The notes under the pieces are model-generated. The model worked only from the letters and a program-made list of their open reading frames with translations. It was not told where the DNA came from and made no database searches. The position numbers and the translations under genes were made by a program. A stretch of DNA of 64,000 bases, from NCBI RefSeq assembly GCF_012726195.1, contig NZ_JAASAF010000001.1, positions 682,001 through 746,000 of the forward strand. Reading direction: 5' to 3'. This stretch comes from Rhodococcus sp. HNM0563 (GTDB lineage Bacteria > Actinomycetota > Actinomycetes > Mycobacteriales > Mycobacteriaceae). Positions 8,065 to 18,358 of this stretch are shown one piece after another; position 1 is the first letter of the stretch, and every line of letters starts with the position of its first letter.

Positions 8065-8550
8065 TCAGGCCTTGCCGGTGCCTTCGGCGATGCCCTTGTC
8101 GAGTTGGGTCAGCAGGGCGGTTCCGATGGTCTCGAGGGTGCTCACCTGTTCGTCGTCGAGACCGTCGAAGACGAGTCGTTGGACCGTATCGACATGTGCG
8201 GGTGCGGTCTCGACGACCTTGGTGTAGCCGGTGTCGGTGAGGACGGCATACGACCCTCGGCTGTGTGGGATCGCTTCACGGCAGACCCAGCCGCGTTTGG
8301 CGAGCCGGGTGACGACGTGGGAGAGCCGGGACAGCGACGCGTTGGCCTCCTCGGCGAGCGCAGATAGTTGCAGGCGACGGTCCGGGGCCTCCGAGAGGAC
8401 GGCGAGGACGAAGTACTCGAAGTGGGTGAGGTCGGCGTCGCGCTGCATCTGGGTGTCCAGTGCTGCGGGCAACCGGGTGATCACTGCCACGAGCGAACGC
8501 CAGGCTTTCTGTTGGCGGTTGTCGAGCCACCGGGGTTCGTCGCTGCTCAT
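8065..8550 (-). CDS. MarR-family transcriptional regulator
   Basis: 161 residues with the MarR winged-helix pattern: LTHFEYFVLAVLSEAPDRRL, the recognition region LAEEANASLSRLSHVVTRLA, and the wing RGWVCREAIPHSRGSYAVLT. Flanking helices, including DTVQRLVFDGLDDEQVSTLE, form the dimer interface. MarR proteins are usually repressors relieved by small phenolic or oxidising ligands. It faces the LigB-like dioxygenase gene across a 141-bp gap that contains a perfect palindrome right after the dioxygenase -10 box, suggesting repression of that gene. Ligand unknown. Confidence 0.88.
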   Translation of the reverse strand: MSSDEPRWLDNRQQKAWRSLVAVITRLPAALDTQMQRDADLTHFEYFVLAVLSEAPDRRLQLSALAEEANASLSRLSHVVTRLAKRGWVCREAIPHSRGSYAVLTDTGYTKVVETAPAHVDTVQRLVFDGLDDEQVSTLETIGTALLTQLDKGIAEGTGKA

Positions 8551-8657
8551 GGTCGAACAAGCCTCTTTTCGAGTCGTCGTGATCTGTCCAGACTGCCAAA
8601 CCGGAATGCTGTGCCCTGCGGTGGGGAATGAAATCCGTTCAGGGGAGTGTTCTCCGA

Positions 8658-8677
8658 TATGATGCTTGAAGCTTCAA
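8658..8677 (+). promoter_or_regulatory. -10 box and 12-bp palindromic operator of the dioxygenase gene
   Basis: TATGAT at 8658-8663 is a near-consensus -10 box. The perfect palindrome TTGAAGCTTCAA at 8666-8677 begins 3 bases later and covers the expected transcription start. A protein bound here would block initiation; the divergent MarR regulator is the obvious candidate (inference). Confidence 0.6.
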
Positions 8678-8691
8678 TATAAGGAGATGTT

Positions 8692-9468
8692 GTGAACGCG
8701 ATGCCCGCCCTGTTCGTCAGTCATGGCGCCCCACCGCTCGTCGACAGCGAACTGTGGGTGTCCCAGCTGGAGAAATGGTCGTCGGACCTGCCGCGCCCCA
8801 CCGCGATCCTGATCGTGTCCGCACACTGGGAATCGGCGCCGCTCACCATCGGCGCGACCACCACGGGCACTCCGTTGGTGTACGACTTCGGCGGTTTCCC
8901 GCGCCGCTTCTACGAAGTCACCTATGAGTCACCGGGCGCACCCGAACTGGCCCGCAAGGTGGCGGCGCTCATGCCCGACGACGAACCGGTGGTGCAGCAA
9001 CCCCACCGCGGACTCGACCACGGCGCATACGTCCCCCTCACCGTGATGTATCCGGCCGCCGATATCCCCGTCCTGCAGATCTCGCTGCCCAGCCTCGATC
9101 CGAAACGGCTGCTGGCACTGGGGGAGCGGCTACGGCCCCTGCGCGACGAGGGGGTCTTGATCATCGGGTCGGGTTTTACCACCCACGGGCTGCCGTTCCT
9201 GAGGGATATGCGTCCGGAGGCGCCCGCGCCGGGCTGGTCCGCCGAATTCGACCACTGGACTGCCGAAAGTCTTGCCGCCGGAGACATCGATTCACTACTC
9301 GACTTCCAGCGCCGGGCACCGGGGATGCCGTATGCCCACCCGTCCACCGAGCATTTCGCGCCACTGTTCGTGACCCTCGGCGCGTCCAGTGACCCCGGTC
9401 AGCGGCCGGACCAGGTCATCGACGGTTTCTGGCTCGGTCTGGCGAAACGCTCGTTCCAGGTCGTATAG
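8692..9468 (+). CDS. LigB/DODA-family extradiol ring-cleavage dioxygenase-like protein
   Basis: 258 residues. It matches the class III extradiol dioxygenase family, 4,5-DOPA dioxygenase branch: N-terminal ALFVSHGAPPLVDSELW with a metal-ligand His, ILIVSAHWESAPLTIG with a second His, HRGLDHGAYVPLTVMYPAAD with the conserved GLDHGAW-like motif, and GSGFTTHGLPFLRD. These are Fe(II) or Zn enzymes acting on catechols or quinones. GTG 8692 is preferred because AAGGAG ends 5 bases before it; the ATG at 8701 would be too far. A MarR partner with an operator at this promoter fits an aromatic or quinone stress response. Confidence 0.82.
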   Translation: MNAMPALFVSHGAPPLVDSELWVSQLEKWSSDLPRPTAILIVSAHWESAPLTIGATTTGTPLVYDFGGFPRRFYEVTYESPGAPELARKVAALMPDDEPVVQQPHRGLDHGAYVPLTVMYPAADIPVLQISLPSLDPKRLLALGERLRPLRDEGVLIIGSGFTTHGLPFLRDMRPEAPAPGWSAEFDHWTAESLAAGDIDSLLDFQRRAPGMPYAHPSTEHFAPLFVTLGASSDPGQRPDQVIDGFWLGLAKRSFQVV

Positions 9469-9478
9469 ACCTGTCGAC

Positions 9479-9500
9479 GCGCCGCAGCCACCCGCGGCGC
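9479..9500 (+). terminator. GC-rich hairpin between dioxygenase gene and trpE
   Basis: GCGCCGC (9479-9485) pairs perfectly with GCGGCGC (9494-9500) around an 8-nt loop, 10 bases past the dioxygenase stop. No Trp-codon leader peptide is seen in the 66-bp gap, so a trp attenuator here is unlikely. Confidence 0.5.
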
Positions 9501-9534
9501 AGACCCTCTGCTCGGTGCCTGGGATGATGGGCGC

Positions 9535-11118
9535 ATGTCCGGCGAGCCCACCACCATTCCCTCAGCCACCACGACCGCGTCCGCCGGGGGGCGGTCCGAT
9601 ACGACGACCTCCCGTGCGCAGTTCAGGGCCCTCGCAGCCGAGCATCGCGTGGTCCCGGTGACCCGCAAGGTGCTCGCCGACGCGGAGACTCCGCTGTCGG
9701 CCTATCGGAAGCTCGCGGCCGACCGGCCCGGCACCTTCCTGCTCGAGTCCGCGGAGAACGGCCGGTCCTGGTCTCGCTGGTCGTTCATCGGCGCGGGGAG
9801 TCCGGCTGCGCTGACCGTCGTCGACGGTCAGGCGGCATGGTTCGGTCACGTACCCAGTGGTGCGCCATCGGGTGGGAATCCGATCGAGGTGCTCCAGGAG
9901 ACCCTCTCGTTGCTGCATACGGACCGCATGCACGGCCTGCCGCCGCTCACTGGCGGCATGGTCGGTTATCTCGGCTACGACATCGTCCGTCATCTCGAGA
10001 AGCTGCCCTCGCTCGCGGTCGACGATCTTCGAATCCCCGAGATGGTCATGCTGCTGGCGACCGATCTCGCGGCGGTCGACCACCACGAGGGCACGATCTG
10101 GCTGATTGCGAACGCGGTCAACTGGGACGGCTCCGATGAGCGTGTGGACGAAGCCTACGACGATGCGCTCGCGCGACTCGACCGCATGACCGCCGACCTG
10201 GCGGCACCCGCGCGCTCGACCGTCGCCACCTTCTCGAAGCCGGAACCCGACTATCGGCGTCAGCGCACCACCGAGTCGTTCTGTGCCGACGTGCGCAAGC
10301 TCATCGGAGATATCGAAGCGGGTGAGGCATTTCAAGTCGTGCTCTCGCAGAGATTCGAAATCGATTGTGAAGCAGAGCCGTTCGACGTGTACAGAATGTT
10401 ACGTGCCTCGAACCCGAGTCCGTATATGTTCCTGATGCACATCCCCGACGCCGACGGCCGAAGGGCGTTCTCTATCGTCGGATCGAGCCCCGAGGCGCTC
10501 GTGACCGTTACCGACGGCGTTGCCACCACCCATCCCATCGCAGGCACTCGCTGGCGCGGTAAGGACGAAGAGGAGGACATCCTTCTCGAGAAGGACCTCA
10601 TTGCCGACGAGAAGGAGAACGCCGAGCACCTCATGCTCGTCGATCTCGGCCGCAACGACCTGGGGCGCGTGTGTGAGCCCGGCACCGTGAAAGTGCACGA
10701 CTACCGGCACATCGAGCGTTACAGCCATGTCATGCATCTCGTGTCGACCGTGACGGGACATCTTGCCGAGGGCCGAGACGCCCTCGACGCGGTGACCGCA
10801 TGTTTCCCCGCCGGAACGCTGTCGGGTGCGCCCAAGGTCCGCGCCATGGAACTGATCGAAGAACTCGAACCGACCCGCCGCGGCATCTACGGCGGGATCG
10901 TCGGATACCTCGACTTCGCAGGTGATGCCGACACCGCCATCGCTATCCGCTCGGCCCTCGTCAAGGACGGGGTCGCCTATGTGCAAGCCGGCGCCGGTGT
11001 GGTTGCCGATTCCGTGCCGGGGGCAGAGGACACCGAAGCGCGGAACAAGGCGATGTCCGCGCTCGCTGCGGTGGCCGCAGCGGCCACAGTGACCCCGTTC
11101 GGAGGCGACGTCGAGTGA
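9535..11118 (+). CDS. trpE: Anthranilate synthase component I
   Basis: 527 residues. It converts chorismate to anthranilate with ammonia from TrpG, the first step of tryptophan synthesis. The N-terminal region has the LLES element ([19 protein letters not shown]) of the tryptophan feedback site. The chorismate-binding half has [52 protein letters not shown] and [19 protein letters not shown]. TrpG and TrpD are not in this window. Its stop overlaps the next start. The first ~25 residues are low complexity (Ser/Thr/Ala), so the true start might be slightly downstream, but ATG 9535 is the only good candidate. Confidence 0.95.
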   Translation: MSGEPTTIPSATTTASAGGRSDTTTSRAQFRALAAEHRVVPVTRKVLADAETPLSAYRKLAADRPGTFLLESAENGRSWSRWSFIGAGSPAALTVVDGQAAWFGHVPSGAPSGGNPIEVLQETLSLLHTDRMHGLPPLTGGMVGYLGYDIVRHLEKLPSLAVDDLRIPEMVMLLATDLAAVDHHEGTIWLIANAVNWDGSDERVDEAYDDALARLDRMTADLAAPARSTVATFSKPEPDYRRQRTTESFCADVRKLIGDIEAGEAFQVVLSQRFEIDCEAEPFDVYRMLRASNPSPYMFLMHIPDADGRRAFSIVGSSPEALVTVTDGVATTHPIAGTRWRGKDEEEDILLEKDLIADEKENAEHLMLVDLGRNDLGRVCEPGTVKVHDYRHIERYSHVMHLVSTVTGHLAEGRDALDAVTACFPAGTLSGAPKVRAMELIEELEPTRRGIYGGIVGYLDFAGDADTAIAIRSALVKDGVAYVQAGAGVVADSVPGAEDTEARNKAMSALAAVAAAATVTPFGGDVE

Positions 11119-11834
11119 TGGACCGGGAACCTACGCAGCCGGAGCCGGCATCCGACGCAGGCGTCGGCCGGCCGGTGAGACGCCGTTCACCCACGCTGGC
11201 AGCGCTACTCCTCGTCGTAGCGGCCGCGGCCTTGTGGGCGTCGAGTCGTATGACCTGGGTGCAGGTGGACTCGGCCGACGGTCTCGGAGCCGACCGGGTC
11301 ACCGACCTGGACGGCGGCACCTGGGCGGCTGCGACCACGCCGCTGGCGTTGGCATTGCTCGCCGCGGTGGCTGCGGCATTCGCGGTGCGCGGTCGCGCGG
11401 TTCGTATCGTGGCGGGCGCAGTGGCGCTGGTGGCGGTGGCGGCCGCGATTCCGGTGGTGCAGTTGTTCGGCTCGGGCGTGGATCCGGACGCTGCCGCGCG
11501 GGTTGCCGACCTCCCCGACCGGGCCACGGTGGTCGCCACCGAGATCTTCCCGTTGCCCGCAATCCTCGCGGGCCTCGGTGCGTGCGTGGCACTGGCGGCG
11601 GCTGTCGCACTGTGGCGCACCCCGAGCGCTCAGGCCGGTCTGTCCTCGAAGTACGACGCTCCGGCCGCACGCCGTGAAGCCGCCGCGCGCGGCGCCGGGG
11701 CGGACGAGCCGTTGACCGAGCGAACCCTGTGGGACAGCATCGATGCGGGGCACGATCCGACTGTCGGCGACGAGGACGACGATGCCGATAACGGCGCCGA
11801 TGAGGATTCGGGCGAATCGGGGACCCGCCGCTGA
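11115..11834 (+). CDS. Trp-operon-associated membrane protein (TIGR02234/Rv1610-like)
   Basis: 239 residues. Predicted membrane segments are at about 27-46 ([20 protein letters not shown]), 73-94, 98-116 and 150-170, with a signature W-V-Q-V tract after the first helix. A hydrophilic acidic C-terminal tail, rich in Asp/Glu, follows. A protein of this type sits between trpE and trpC in many actinobacteria; no function is established. It overlaps the trpE stop (GTG 11115, or ATG 11118 one codon later) and so is translationally coupled. A role in tryptophan synthesis or transport is inferred from position only. Confidence 0.75.
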   Translation: MMDREPTQPEPASDAGVGRPVRRRSPTLAALLLVVAAAALWASSRMTWVQVDSADGLGADRVTDLDGGTWAAATTPLALALLAAVAAAFAVRGRAVRIVAGAVALVAVAAAIPVVQLFGSGVDPDAAARVADLPDRATVVATEIFPLPAILAGLGACVALAAAVALWRTPSAQAGLSSKYDAPAARREAAARGAGADEPLTERTLWDSIDAGHDPTVGDEDDDADNGADEDSGESGTRR

Positions 11835-11853
11835 GTCCTGTCCCGAGACGGAC

Positions 11854-11859
11854 TAGGCT
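11854..11859 (+). promoter_or_regulatory. Candidate internal -10 box upstream of trpC
   Basis: TAGGCT matches TANNNT. Transcription from here would start near 11866, giving a ~58-nt leader whose first bases form the stem CCGATG (11871-11876)/CATCGG (11887-11892) with a 10-nt loop. It suggests that trpC onward may have its own promoter. Confidence 0.35.
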
Positions 11860-11924
11860 GGACCGTACTTCCGATGAAGTTGATCACATCGGGATTGACA
11901 TGGGGCGAAAGGACTCGAGCCACG

Positions 11925-12734
11925 ATGACAGTTCTCGACTCGATTCTCGAAGGAGTGCGCGCAGACGTCGCAGCTCGGGAGGCGGCCGTCGATTTCGCTT
12001 CCGTTAAAGCCGCCGCGGCCGCCGCGCCCTCGCCGATCGACGCCAAGGCAGCGTTGCTCGAACCGGGCATCGCGGTAATTGCCGAGGTGAAACGTGCGAG
12101 CCCGTCGAAGGGTGCGCTCGCCGATATCGGCGATCCGGCAGAGCTGGCGATGGCGTACGAGGCCGGTGGTGCACGCGCGATCAGCGTGCTGACGGAGGAG
12201 CGTCGCTTCCGCGGTAGTCTCGCCGATCTCGACGCGGTGCGTCGCGCTGTGCGTATTCCGGTGCTGCGCAAGGATTTCGTGGTTGGCCCGTACCAGATTC
12301 ACGAGGCCCGCGCCCACGGCGCCGACATCGTGTTGCTGATTGTCGCCGCACTCGAACAGACCGTGCTGCACTCGCTCATCGAGCGCGTCGAATCGCTCGG
12401 GATGACCGCCCTCGTCGAAGCGCACACCGAGGAGGAGGCCGACCGCGCGCTCGAAGCCGGTGCCAGCGTCATCGGAATCAACGCGCGGAACCTGAAGACC
12501 CTCGAGGTCGACAAGAACACCTTCGGTCGCATCGCGCCCGGGCTGCCCTCCGACGTCCTCAAGATCGCCGAGTCCGGCGTTCGGGGACCGGCGGACCTGC
12601 TCGCGTACGCGGGTGCGGGGGCGGACGCAGTGCTCGTAGGTGAAGGCCTCGTCACCAGCGGCGATCCTCGTCAGGCCGTTGCGGAGCTCGTCACCGTGGG
12701 TACGCACCCGTCGTGCCCGAAGCCTGCGCGCTGA
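11925..12734 (+). CDS. trpC: Indole-3-glycerol phosphate synthase
   Basis: 269 residues, (beta/alpha)8 barrel that closes CdRP to indole-3-glycerol phosphate. Conserved segments are [18 protein letters not shown] (catalytic Lys), [20 protein letters not shown] (KDF with catalytic Lys), [14 protein letters not shown] (the I-N-x-R-x-L motif) and [20 protein letters not shown] with VLVGEGLV for phosphate binding. The start is ATG 11925, where similarity to mycobacterial TrpC begins ([17 protein letters not shown]) and an AAAGGA lies upstream; an in-frame ATG at 11874 would add 17 unrelated residues. A 90-bp gap separates it from the membrane protein gene. Confidence 0.95.
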   Translation: MTVLDSILEGVRADVAAREAAVDFASVKAAAAAAPSPIDAKAALLEPGIAVIAEVKRASPSKGALADIGDPAELAMAYEAGGARAISVLTEERRFRGSLADLDAVRRAVRIPVLRKDFVVGPYQIHEARAHGADIVLLIVAALEQTVLHSLIERVESLGMTALVEAHTEEEADRALEAGASVIGINARNLKTLEVDKNTFGRIAPGLPSDVLKIAESGVRGPADLLAYAGAGADAVLVGEGLVTSGDPRQAVAELVTVGTHPSCPKPAR

Positions 12735-12821
12735 GCGTCGCCTCCGCGCGCGGTCCACACCGGCGCCGGATCCGCGCAACCCGGCGGTGAACATACGCCG
12801 GCGGTGGGGCAGACTGGTCGG

Positions 12822-14126
12822 GTGACTGCAGACGATCCCGCACTGTCCGCCAAGGGGCGCGGACTTCCCCTCATGAGCGAAGCTGTCTCGACTTCGACCG
12901 CGCATGAACCCGATTCCGGAGGGCATTTCGGCGTATTCGGCGGGCGCTATGTTCCCGAGGCGCTCATGGCGGTCATCGAGGAGGTCACCGCGGCGTTCGA
13001 GAAGGAGCGCACCGATCCGGGTTTTCTTACCGAACTCGACCGGTTTCAGCGCGATTACACCGGGCGTCCGTCGCCCGTCTACGAAGCCGCTCGCCTGAGT
13101 GAGCATGCCGGGGGCGCCCGCATCCTGCTCAAGCGCGAAGACCTCAACCACACCGGCTCGCACAAGATCAACAACGTGCTGGGTCAGGCGTTGCTCGCCA
13201 AGCGTATGGGCAAGACCCGCGTCATCGCCGAGACCGGAGCGGGCCAGCACGGCGTCGCGACTGCCACCGCGTGCGCCCTGCTCGGGCTCGAATGCCGCGT
13301 GTACATGGGTGAGGTCGACACCGAACGCCAGGCACTCAACGTCGCCCGTATGCGCCTGCTCGGCGCCGAGGTGATTCCCGCGAAGACCGGCTCGCGCACC
13401 CTCAAGGATGCGATCAACGAGGCGATGCGCGACTGGGTCACCAACGCCGACAACACCTACTACTGCTTCGGCACCGCTGCCGGACCGCACCCGTTCCCCG
13501 CGATGGTCCGCGATTTCCAGCGCATCATCGGGCTCGAGGCGCGCGCGCAGGTCCGCGAGCTGACCGGCCGTCTGCCCGACGCTGTCGTCGCGTGCGTCGG
13601 CGGCGGATCCAACGCGATCGGAATCTTCCACCCCTTCATCGACGACGCGTCGGTCAAGCTCGTCGGCTTCGAAGCCGGCGGCGACGGCGTCGAGACCGGC
13701 CGTCACGCCGCGACCATCGGGGGCGGTACCCACGGTGCGCTGCACGGCGCGTACTCGTACCTGTTGCAGGACGAGGACGGCCAGACCATCGAATCGCACT
13801 CGATCTCGGCGGGGCTCGACTATCCCGGCGTCGGGCCCGAGCATTCGTGGCTCAACGACAGCGGTCGTGCGGAATACCGAGCGATCACCGACGCGGAAGC
13901 GATGAACGCTTTCGGGCTGCTGTGCCGCACCGAGGGGATCATTCCTGCGATCGAGTCCGCACACGCCGTCGCGGGCGCACTGAAGCTCGGACCCGAGCTC
14001 GGAGACGGCGCGATCATCCTCGTGAACCTGTCGGGACGCGGCGACAAGGACGTCGACACCGCGGCCAAATGGTTCGGGTACCTCCCGGCCGACAACGACA
14101 CCAGCACCGAAGGAGCAGCGCAGTGA
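12822..14126 (+). CDS. trpB: Tryptophan synthase beta chain
   Basis: About 434 residues. It condenses indole with serine using PLP. The PLP lysine is in [20 protein letters not shown], the ammonia/serine loop in [17 protein letters not shown], and the glycine-rich phosphate loop in [27 protein letters not shown] is the usual COMM-domain-adjacent signature. GTG 12822 was chosen because CAGACT, a near -10 box, ends 6 bases upstream; ATG 12873 ([13 protein letters not shown]) is an alternative, since only sequence from about [16 protein letters not shown] is conserved. Its stop overlaps the trpA GTG. Confidence 0.94.
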   Translation: MTADDPALSAKGRGLPLMSEAVSTSTAHEPDSGGHFGVFGGRYVPEALMAVIEEVTAAFEKERTDPGFLTELDRFQRDYTGRPSPVYEAARLSEHAGGARILLKREDLNHTGSHKINNVLGQALLAKRMGKTRVIAETGAGQHGVATATACALLGLECRVYMGEVDTERQALNVARMRLLGAEVIPAKTGSRTLKDAINEAMRDWVTNADNTYYCFGTAAGPHPFPAMVRDFQRIIGLEARAQVRELTGRLPDAVVACVGGGSNAIGIFHPFIDDASVKLVGFEAGGDGVETGRHAATIGGGTHGALHGAYSYLLQDEDGQTIESHSISAGLDYPGVGPEHSWLNDSGRAEYRAITDAEAMNAFGLLCRTEGIIPAIESAHAVAGALKLGPELGDGAIILVNLSGRGDKDVDTAAKWFGYLPADNDTSTEGAAQ

Positions 14127-14926
14127 GCGCCCCGCACGAACGCCTCAGCGAGATCTTCGCGACCTGCCGCGCCGAGAAGCGTGCTGCACTCGTCGGATAT
14201 CTCCCCGTCGGATACCCCACGGTCGGCAAGTCGATCGAGGCCATGGGCACCCTCGTCGAGGGCGGGTGCGACCTCATCGAGGTCGGCATCCCCTACAGCG
14301 ATCCGGTGATGGACGGCACCACCATTCAGGACGCCGCGTTCGAGGCGATCGCGAACGGCGTGCGAGTGCGCGACGTGTTCACGGCCGTCGAGGCCATCAC
14401 CGCGGCCGGCGGTGCGGCCGTCGTCATGACCTACTGGAATCTCGTGATGAAGTACGGCGTCGAGAACTTCGCCCGCGACCTCGCGGCCGCTGGCGGACTC
14501 GGCATCATCACCCCGGACCTGATCCCGGACGAGGCCGCCGACTGGATCGCCGCGTCCGACAAATACGGACTCGGGCGCACCTTCCTCGTGGCGCCGTCGT
14601 CGACGAACGAGCGCCTGGTGAACACCCTCGAGCAGTGCCGCGGATTCGTCTACGCCACATCCACGATGGGTGTGACCGGTGCGCGCGACGCCGTCGACAA
14701 TCGTGCACCCGAACTCGTCGCCCGGGTTCGTGCGCACTCCGACATCCCGGTCGGTGTCGGACTCGGTGTCCGCAACGGTGCTCAGGCCGCCGAGATCGCC
14801 GCTTATGCAGACGGTGTCATCGTCGGATCGGCGCTTGTCAGCGCTGTTGCTCAGGGGCCCGACGCGCTGCTGGCCCTGACACAGAATCTCGCGAAGGGCG
14901 TGCGCTCCGCTACCGTGGCGTCGTGA
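14123..14926 (+). CDS. trpA: Tryptophan synthase alpha chain
   Basis: 267 residues. It cleaves indole-3-glycerol phosphate to indole and glyceraldehyde-3-phosphate and passes indole to TrpB through a tunnel. The first catalytic acid sits in [19 protein letters not shown] together with the catalytic Asp of [33 protein letters not shown] and [12 protein letters not shown] are typical phosphate-binding and loop segments. It starts with GTG 14123 inside the trpB stop (GTGA) and ends with the lgt GTG overlapping its own TGA. Confidence 0.95.
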   Translation: MSAPHERLSEIFATCRAEKRAALVGYLPVGYPTVGKSIEAMGTLVEGGCDLIEVGIPYSDPVMDGTTIQDAAFEAIANGVRVRDVFTAVEAITAAGGAAVVMTYWNLVMKYGVENFARDLAAAGGLGIITPDLIPDEAADWIAASDKYGLGRTFLVAPSSTNERLVNTLEQCRGFVYATSTMGVTGARDAVDNRAPELVARVRAHSDIPVGVGLGVRNGAQAAEIAAYADGVIVGSALVSAVAQGPDALLALTQNLAKGVRSATVAS

Positions 14927-16014
14927 CTTCGACCGCAACCGTCCTGGCCTACCTGCCCAGCCCACCACAAGGCGTCTGGTACGTGGGGCCGTTGGCCCTC
15001 CGTGCCTACGCGCTCTGCATCATCGTCGGCATCATCGTCGCGATCTGGTGGGGCGATCGCCGTTGGGTCGCCCGCGGAGGCCGGGCCGGCACGGTCCTCG
15101 ACATCGCGGTGTGGGCGGTGCCCTTCGGTCTTATCGGCGGTCGCCTCTACCACGTCGCGACCGACTGGCAGAAGTACTTCGGTGAGGGCGCCGATCCCAT
15201 CGATGCCTTGAAGATCTGGGAGGGTGGCCTCGGCATCTGGGGGGCGGTGGCCTTCGGCGCGGTCGGCGCCTGGATCGGCTGCCGCCGGAGGGGGATCCCG
15301 TTGCCGGCGTTCGGTGACGCCCTCGCGCCCGCGATTCTGCTCGCGCAGGCCATCGGCCGGCTCGGAAACTGGTTCAACCAGGAACTCTACGGCCGCGAGA
15401 CCACGGTGCCGTGGGGCCTCGAGATCTACGAGCGCACCGACGACGCCGGCCGGAGCGCACCGGGTCTGATCGACGGCGTCTCGACCGGTGAGGTCGCGTT
15501 CGTCGTCCACCCGACGTTTCTCTACGAACTGTTGTGGAACGTGGCGATCGTCGTTCTGCTGGTGCTCGTCGATCGTAAGTTCGCGATCGGTCACGGCCGT
15601 CTATTCGCGCTCTACGTGGCAGGGTACTGCGCCGGCCGATTCTGGATCGAACTCATGCGCGCCGACACCGCGACCGAGATCGCCGGTATCCGCGTCAACA
15701 CCTTCACCTCCGGCATCGTGTTCGTGCTCGCCGTCGCGTACGTGATCTTCGCGCGCAAGGGCAGGGAAGCACCCGAGACTCTCGACCCCTCTGCATCGAA
15801 GTCCGACGATGCCGCAGTGAGCAGCGCGGCGACCGGGGAAGGAGCAGCCGGTAAGGACGGGGACGCCGGTAAGGACGACACCGATACCGAGAGGACCGAT
15901 CGTGGTGAGCAGCACTCGAACACGAGGGGCGAGACACCGGATCCGGACAAGTCCGATTCCGCCGGTAAGGTCGGGAACGGCACGCCCGGCACCAGCAAGG
16001 GGGAGACTCAGTGA
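14923..16014 (+). CDS. lgt: Prolipoprotein diacylglyceryl transferase
   Basis: 363 residues. Membrane enzyme that moves diacylglycerol from phosphatidylglycerol to the lipobox cysteine. About seven membrane helices fill residues 1-270. The Lgt signature lies in [20 protein letters not shown], with [11 protein letters not shown] and [11 protein letters not shown] also conserved. The C-terminal ~95 residues are a hydrophilic tail rich in Asp, Ser, Lys and Gly, an extension also found in other actinobacterial Lgt proteins. Substrates in this window would be the lipoproteins at 25637 and 30789. It overlaps trpA and the TM2 gene by 4 bases each; a TACCGT box ends 6 bases before its GTG and could allow separate leaderless transcription. 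Confidence 0.93.
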   Translation: MTSTATVLAYLPSPPQGVWYVGPLALRAYALCIIVGIIVAIWWGDRRWVARGGRAGTVLDIAVWAVPFGLIGGRLYHVATDWQKYFGEGADPIDALKIWEGGLGIWGAVAFGAVGAWIGCRRRGIPLPAFGDALAPAILLAQAIGRLGNWFNQELYGRETTVPWGLEIYERTDDAGRSAPGLIDGVSTGEVAFVVHPTFLYELLWNVAIVVLLVLVDRKFAIGHGRLFALYVAGYCAGRFWIELMRADTATEIAGIRVNTFTSGIVFVLAVAYVIFARKGREAPETLDPSASKSDDAAVSSAATGEGAAGKDGDAGKDDTDTERTDRGEQHSNTRGETPDPDKSDSAGKVGNGTPGTSKGETQ

Positions 16015-16868
16015 CCACACCCGATTCCGGTAACTCGGACAAGCGCGGCGACGCGTCGGAGCGCGATTCTGTCGACGGGCCGGATCTGCGTAAGAAGAGC
16101 GACTCCGCACCGCAGTCACCTCCGGAGAACTCTGCCGAGGTCACCCACGAGTTCGGCAGGACCTTCGACTACGACGCGACTGCGCAGGCATCATTGTCCG
16201 AGCAGCCGCCCACCCCGGAATCGCTCGGTGGATCCGTCGGTACGCCGGGGCCGGGGTGGGATACCTACTCGGGAATGGGCAACGGCCCGGGGTGGGGTAC
16301 GACACCGAGCTACCCGCCGCCGTCGGAGAACCCGCAGTCCGACTATCCTGCGCCCGGAAGCGCCGAGTTCGGTGCAGCTGCACCACACTCGTACCCGAAC
16401 GGTCCGCAGCAGGGGTTCCCGCCGCAGTACGGCACGCCGGGTCCGGTCTACGGCACTCCCGATCCGCAGTACCCGATCGGCGGCGCCCCCGGGTATTTGC
16501 CGCCGAACCCGCCCGGTGTCCCGCATGATCCCTACGGAAACCCGCAACCGTACGGTGCGTACGGACCACCGCCCGCCTACCCCGGCGGACCGGCCGGATT
16601 CGTCGATCCATCCGCACCCTACGGCCGCGATCCCTACACAGGTGAGCCGTTCTCCGACAAATCCAAGGTCACAGCGGGTCTTCTCGAGATTCTGCTCGGC
16701 GCATTCGGTGCCGGCCGCTTCTACCTCGACCAGCCCGGGATGGCGATCGCCCAGATCGCTGTCACGTGGCTGACCTGCGGTATCGGCGGCATTTGGCCGC
16801 TGATCGACGGCATCATGATGCTCACCGGCAAGGTGCGCGACAACCATGGACGTCCGCTGCAACCTTAG
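16011..16868 (+). CDS. TM2 domain-containing protein with Pro/Gly/Tyr-rich N-terminus
   Basis: 285 residues. Residues 1-210 are low complexity, first charged and then rich in Pro, Gly and Tyr with repeated PYG, YGTP and NP-type units (for example [20 protein letters not shown]), probably disordered. The C-terminal ~65 residues form a TM2 domain: [54 protein letters not shown], two membrane helices joined by a short DRF-like turn. Function unknown; actinobacterial TM2 proteins of this form are common near cell-envelope genes. Start is GTG 16011, overlapping the lgt stop. Confidence 0.8.
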   Translation: MTTPDSGNSDKRGDASERDSVDGPDLRKKSDSAPQSPPENSAEVTHEFGRTFDYDATAQASLSEQPPTPESLGGSVGTPGPGWDTYSGMGNGPGWGTTPSYPPPSENPQSDYPAPGSAEFGAAAPHSYPNGPQQGFPPQYGTPGPVYGTPDPQYPIGGAPGYLPPNPPGVPHDPYGNPQPYGAYGPPPAYPGGPAGFVDPSAPYGRDPYTGEPFSDKSKVTAGLLEILLGAFGAGRFYLDQPGMAIAQIAVTWLTCGIGGIWPLIDGIMMLTGKVRDNHGRPLQP

Positions 16869-16924
16869 TGAAGCGGCTACCAGCCGGTAACCGATGCGAA
16901 ATGGTGGCGCAGGATAGAGGGGAC

Positions 16925-16930
16925 TAGGCT
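16925..16930 (+). promoter_or_regulatory. -10 box for leaderless pyk
   Basis: TAGGCT ends exactly 6 bases before the GTG of pyk. No ribosome-binding sequence fits between box and start. Confidence 0.5.
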
Positions 16931-16936
16931 CGTCTC

Positions 16937-18358
16937 GTGACCCGACGCACCAAGATTGTTTGCACCATGGGGCCCGCGACTGCCGATCCCGATGTTCTCC
17001 GAGAACTCGTAGATGCCGGCATGAACGTGGCCCGACTCAACTTCAGCCACGGAGAACATTCAGAACACGAGGGCCACTTCAACCGTGTCCGCGCGGCCGC
17101 CGAGGCCACCGGGAACGCAGTGGGTGTCCTCGCCGACCTGCAGGGCCCGAAGATCCGTCTCGGACGCTTCGCCGAGGGGCGCACCGTGTGGGAGAACGGC
17201 GAGATCGTGCGCATCACCGTCGACGATGTCGAGGGCACGCACGATCGGGTGTCGACCACCTACAAGCAACTCGCGGCGGACGCTGTCGCGGGCGACCGGC
17301 TCCTCGTCGACGACGGCAAGGTCGGTCTCGTCGTCGAGTCCGTCGAGGGCAACGACGTGATCTGCCGCGTCACCGAGGGCGGACCGGTCAGCAACAACAA
17401 GGGCGTGTCCCTTCCCGGCATGAACGTGTCCGTTCCGGCGTTGTCGGAGAAGGACATTGCCGATCTCGAGTTCGCGCTCCGGCTCGGAGTCGATTTCATT
17501 GCCCTCTCGTTCGTCCGCTCCCCGGCGGACATCGAACTCGTGCACGAGGTCATGGACCGGGTCGGGCTTCGCCTCCCGGTCATCGCCAAGCTCGAGAAGC
17601 CCGAAGCGATCGAGAACCTCGAGGCCGTGGTTCTTGCCTTCGACGCGGTGATGGTGGCGCGCGGCGACCTCGGTGTGGAGCTTCCCCTCGAGGAGGTGCC
17701 GCTGGTGCAGAAGCGCGCCATCCAGATCGCGCGCGAGAACGCCAAGCCGGTCATCGTCGCGACACAGATGCTCGAGTCGATGATCGAGAACTCTCGGCCG
17801 ACCCGCGCCGAGGCCTCGGATGTCGCCAACGCGGTGCTCGACGGTGCCGACGCGGTGATGCTTTCCGGTGAGACATCTGTCGGCAAGTTCCCGATCGAGA
17901 CGGTCAAGACCATGGCGCGGATCGTCTCCGCGGTCGAGTCGGACTCGACGGACGTGCCTGCGCTGACCCACGTGCCGCGCACCAAGCGCGGCGTGATCTC
18001 CTACGCGGCGCGCGACATCGGTGAGCGCCTCGACGCGAAGGCTCTGGTGGCGTTCACCCAGTCGGGCGACACCGTTCGCCGCCTCGCGCGCCTGCACACC
18101 CGGCTGCCTCTGCTTGCGTTCACGCCCGTACCGCACATCCGCAACCAGCTCGCGCTGACATGGGGCACCGAGACGTTCTCGGTCGAACCGGTGGACACCA
18201 CCGATCAGATGGTCGAACAGGTCGACCTCGCGTTGCTGTCGCTGGGCCGGTACCAGCGCGGCGACCTCGTCGTCATCGTCGCTGGCGCGCCTCCGGGACG
18301 CTCCGGGTCGACGAACCTCATCCACGTGCACCGACTGGGGGAGAAGGACACTCGGTGA
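16937..18358 (+). CDS. pyk: Pyruvate kinase
   Basis: 473 residues, normal bacterial length. It transfers phosphate from PEP to ADP. The N-terminal RRTKIVCTMGPA with MNVARLNFSHGEHSEH is conserved, and the catalytic segment LPVIAKLEKPEAIENL carries the active-site Lys, followed by DAVMVARGDLGVELPLEEVP (metal-binding region), KPVIVATQMLESMI and RAEASDVANAVLDGADAVML. The C-terminal regulatory domain (about 340-473) includes ALVAFTQSGDTVRRLAR. The start is GTG 16937 in a leaderless layout and the stop overlaps the tesB GTG. The pair pyk-tesB is also adjacent in mycobacteria. Confidence 0.95.
   Translation: MTRRTKIVCTMGPATADPDVLRELVDAGMNVARLNFSHGEHSEHEGHFNRVRAAAEATGNAVGVLADLQGPKIRLGRFAEGRTVWENGEIVRITVDDVEGTHDRVSTTYKQLAADAVAGDRLLVDDGKVGLVVESVEGNDVICRVTEGGPVSNNKGVSLPGMNVSVPALSEKDIADLEFALRLGVDFIALSFVRSPADIELVHEVMDRVGLRLPVIAKLEKPEAIENLEAVVLAFDAVMVARGDLGVELPLEEVPLVQKRAIQIARENAKPVIVATQMLESMIENSRPTRAEASDVANAVLDGADAVMLSGETSVGKFPIETVKTMARIVSAVESDSTDVPALTHVPRTKRGVISYAARDIGERLDAKALVAFTQSGDTVRRLARLHTRLPLLAFTPVPHIRNQLALTWGTETFSVEPVDTTDQMVEQVDLALLSLGRYQRGDLVVIVAGAPPGRSGSTNLIHVHRLGEKDTR

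Noticed and set aside
9469..9534. Tryptophan leader-peptide attenuator before trpE
   Set aside because: No short frame with Trp codons; the only structure is a simple GC hairpin placed like a terminator for the upstream gene.
11853..13964. 703-codon minus-strand frame opposite trpC and trpB
   Set aside because: Antisense shadow of conserved trp genes with biased composition and no motif.
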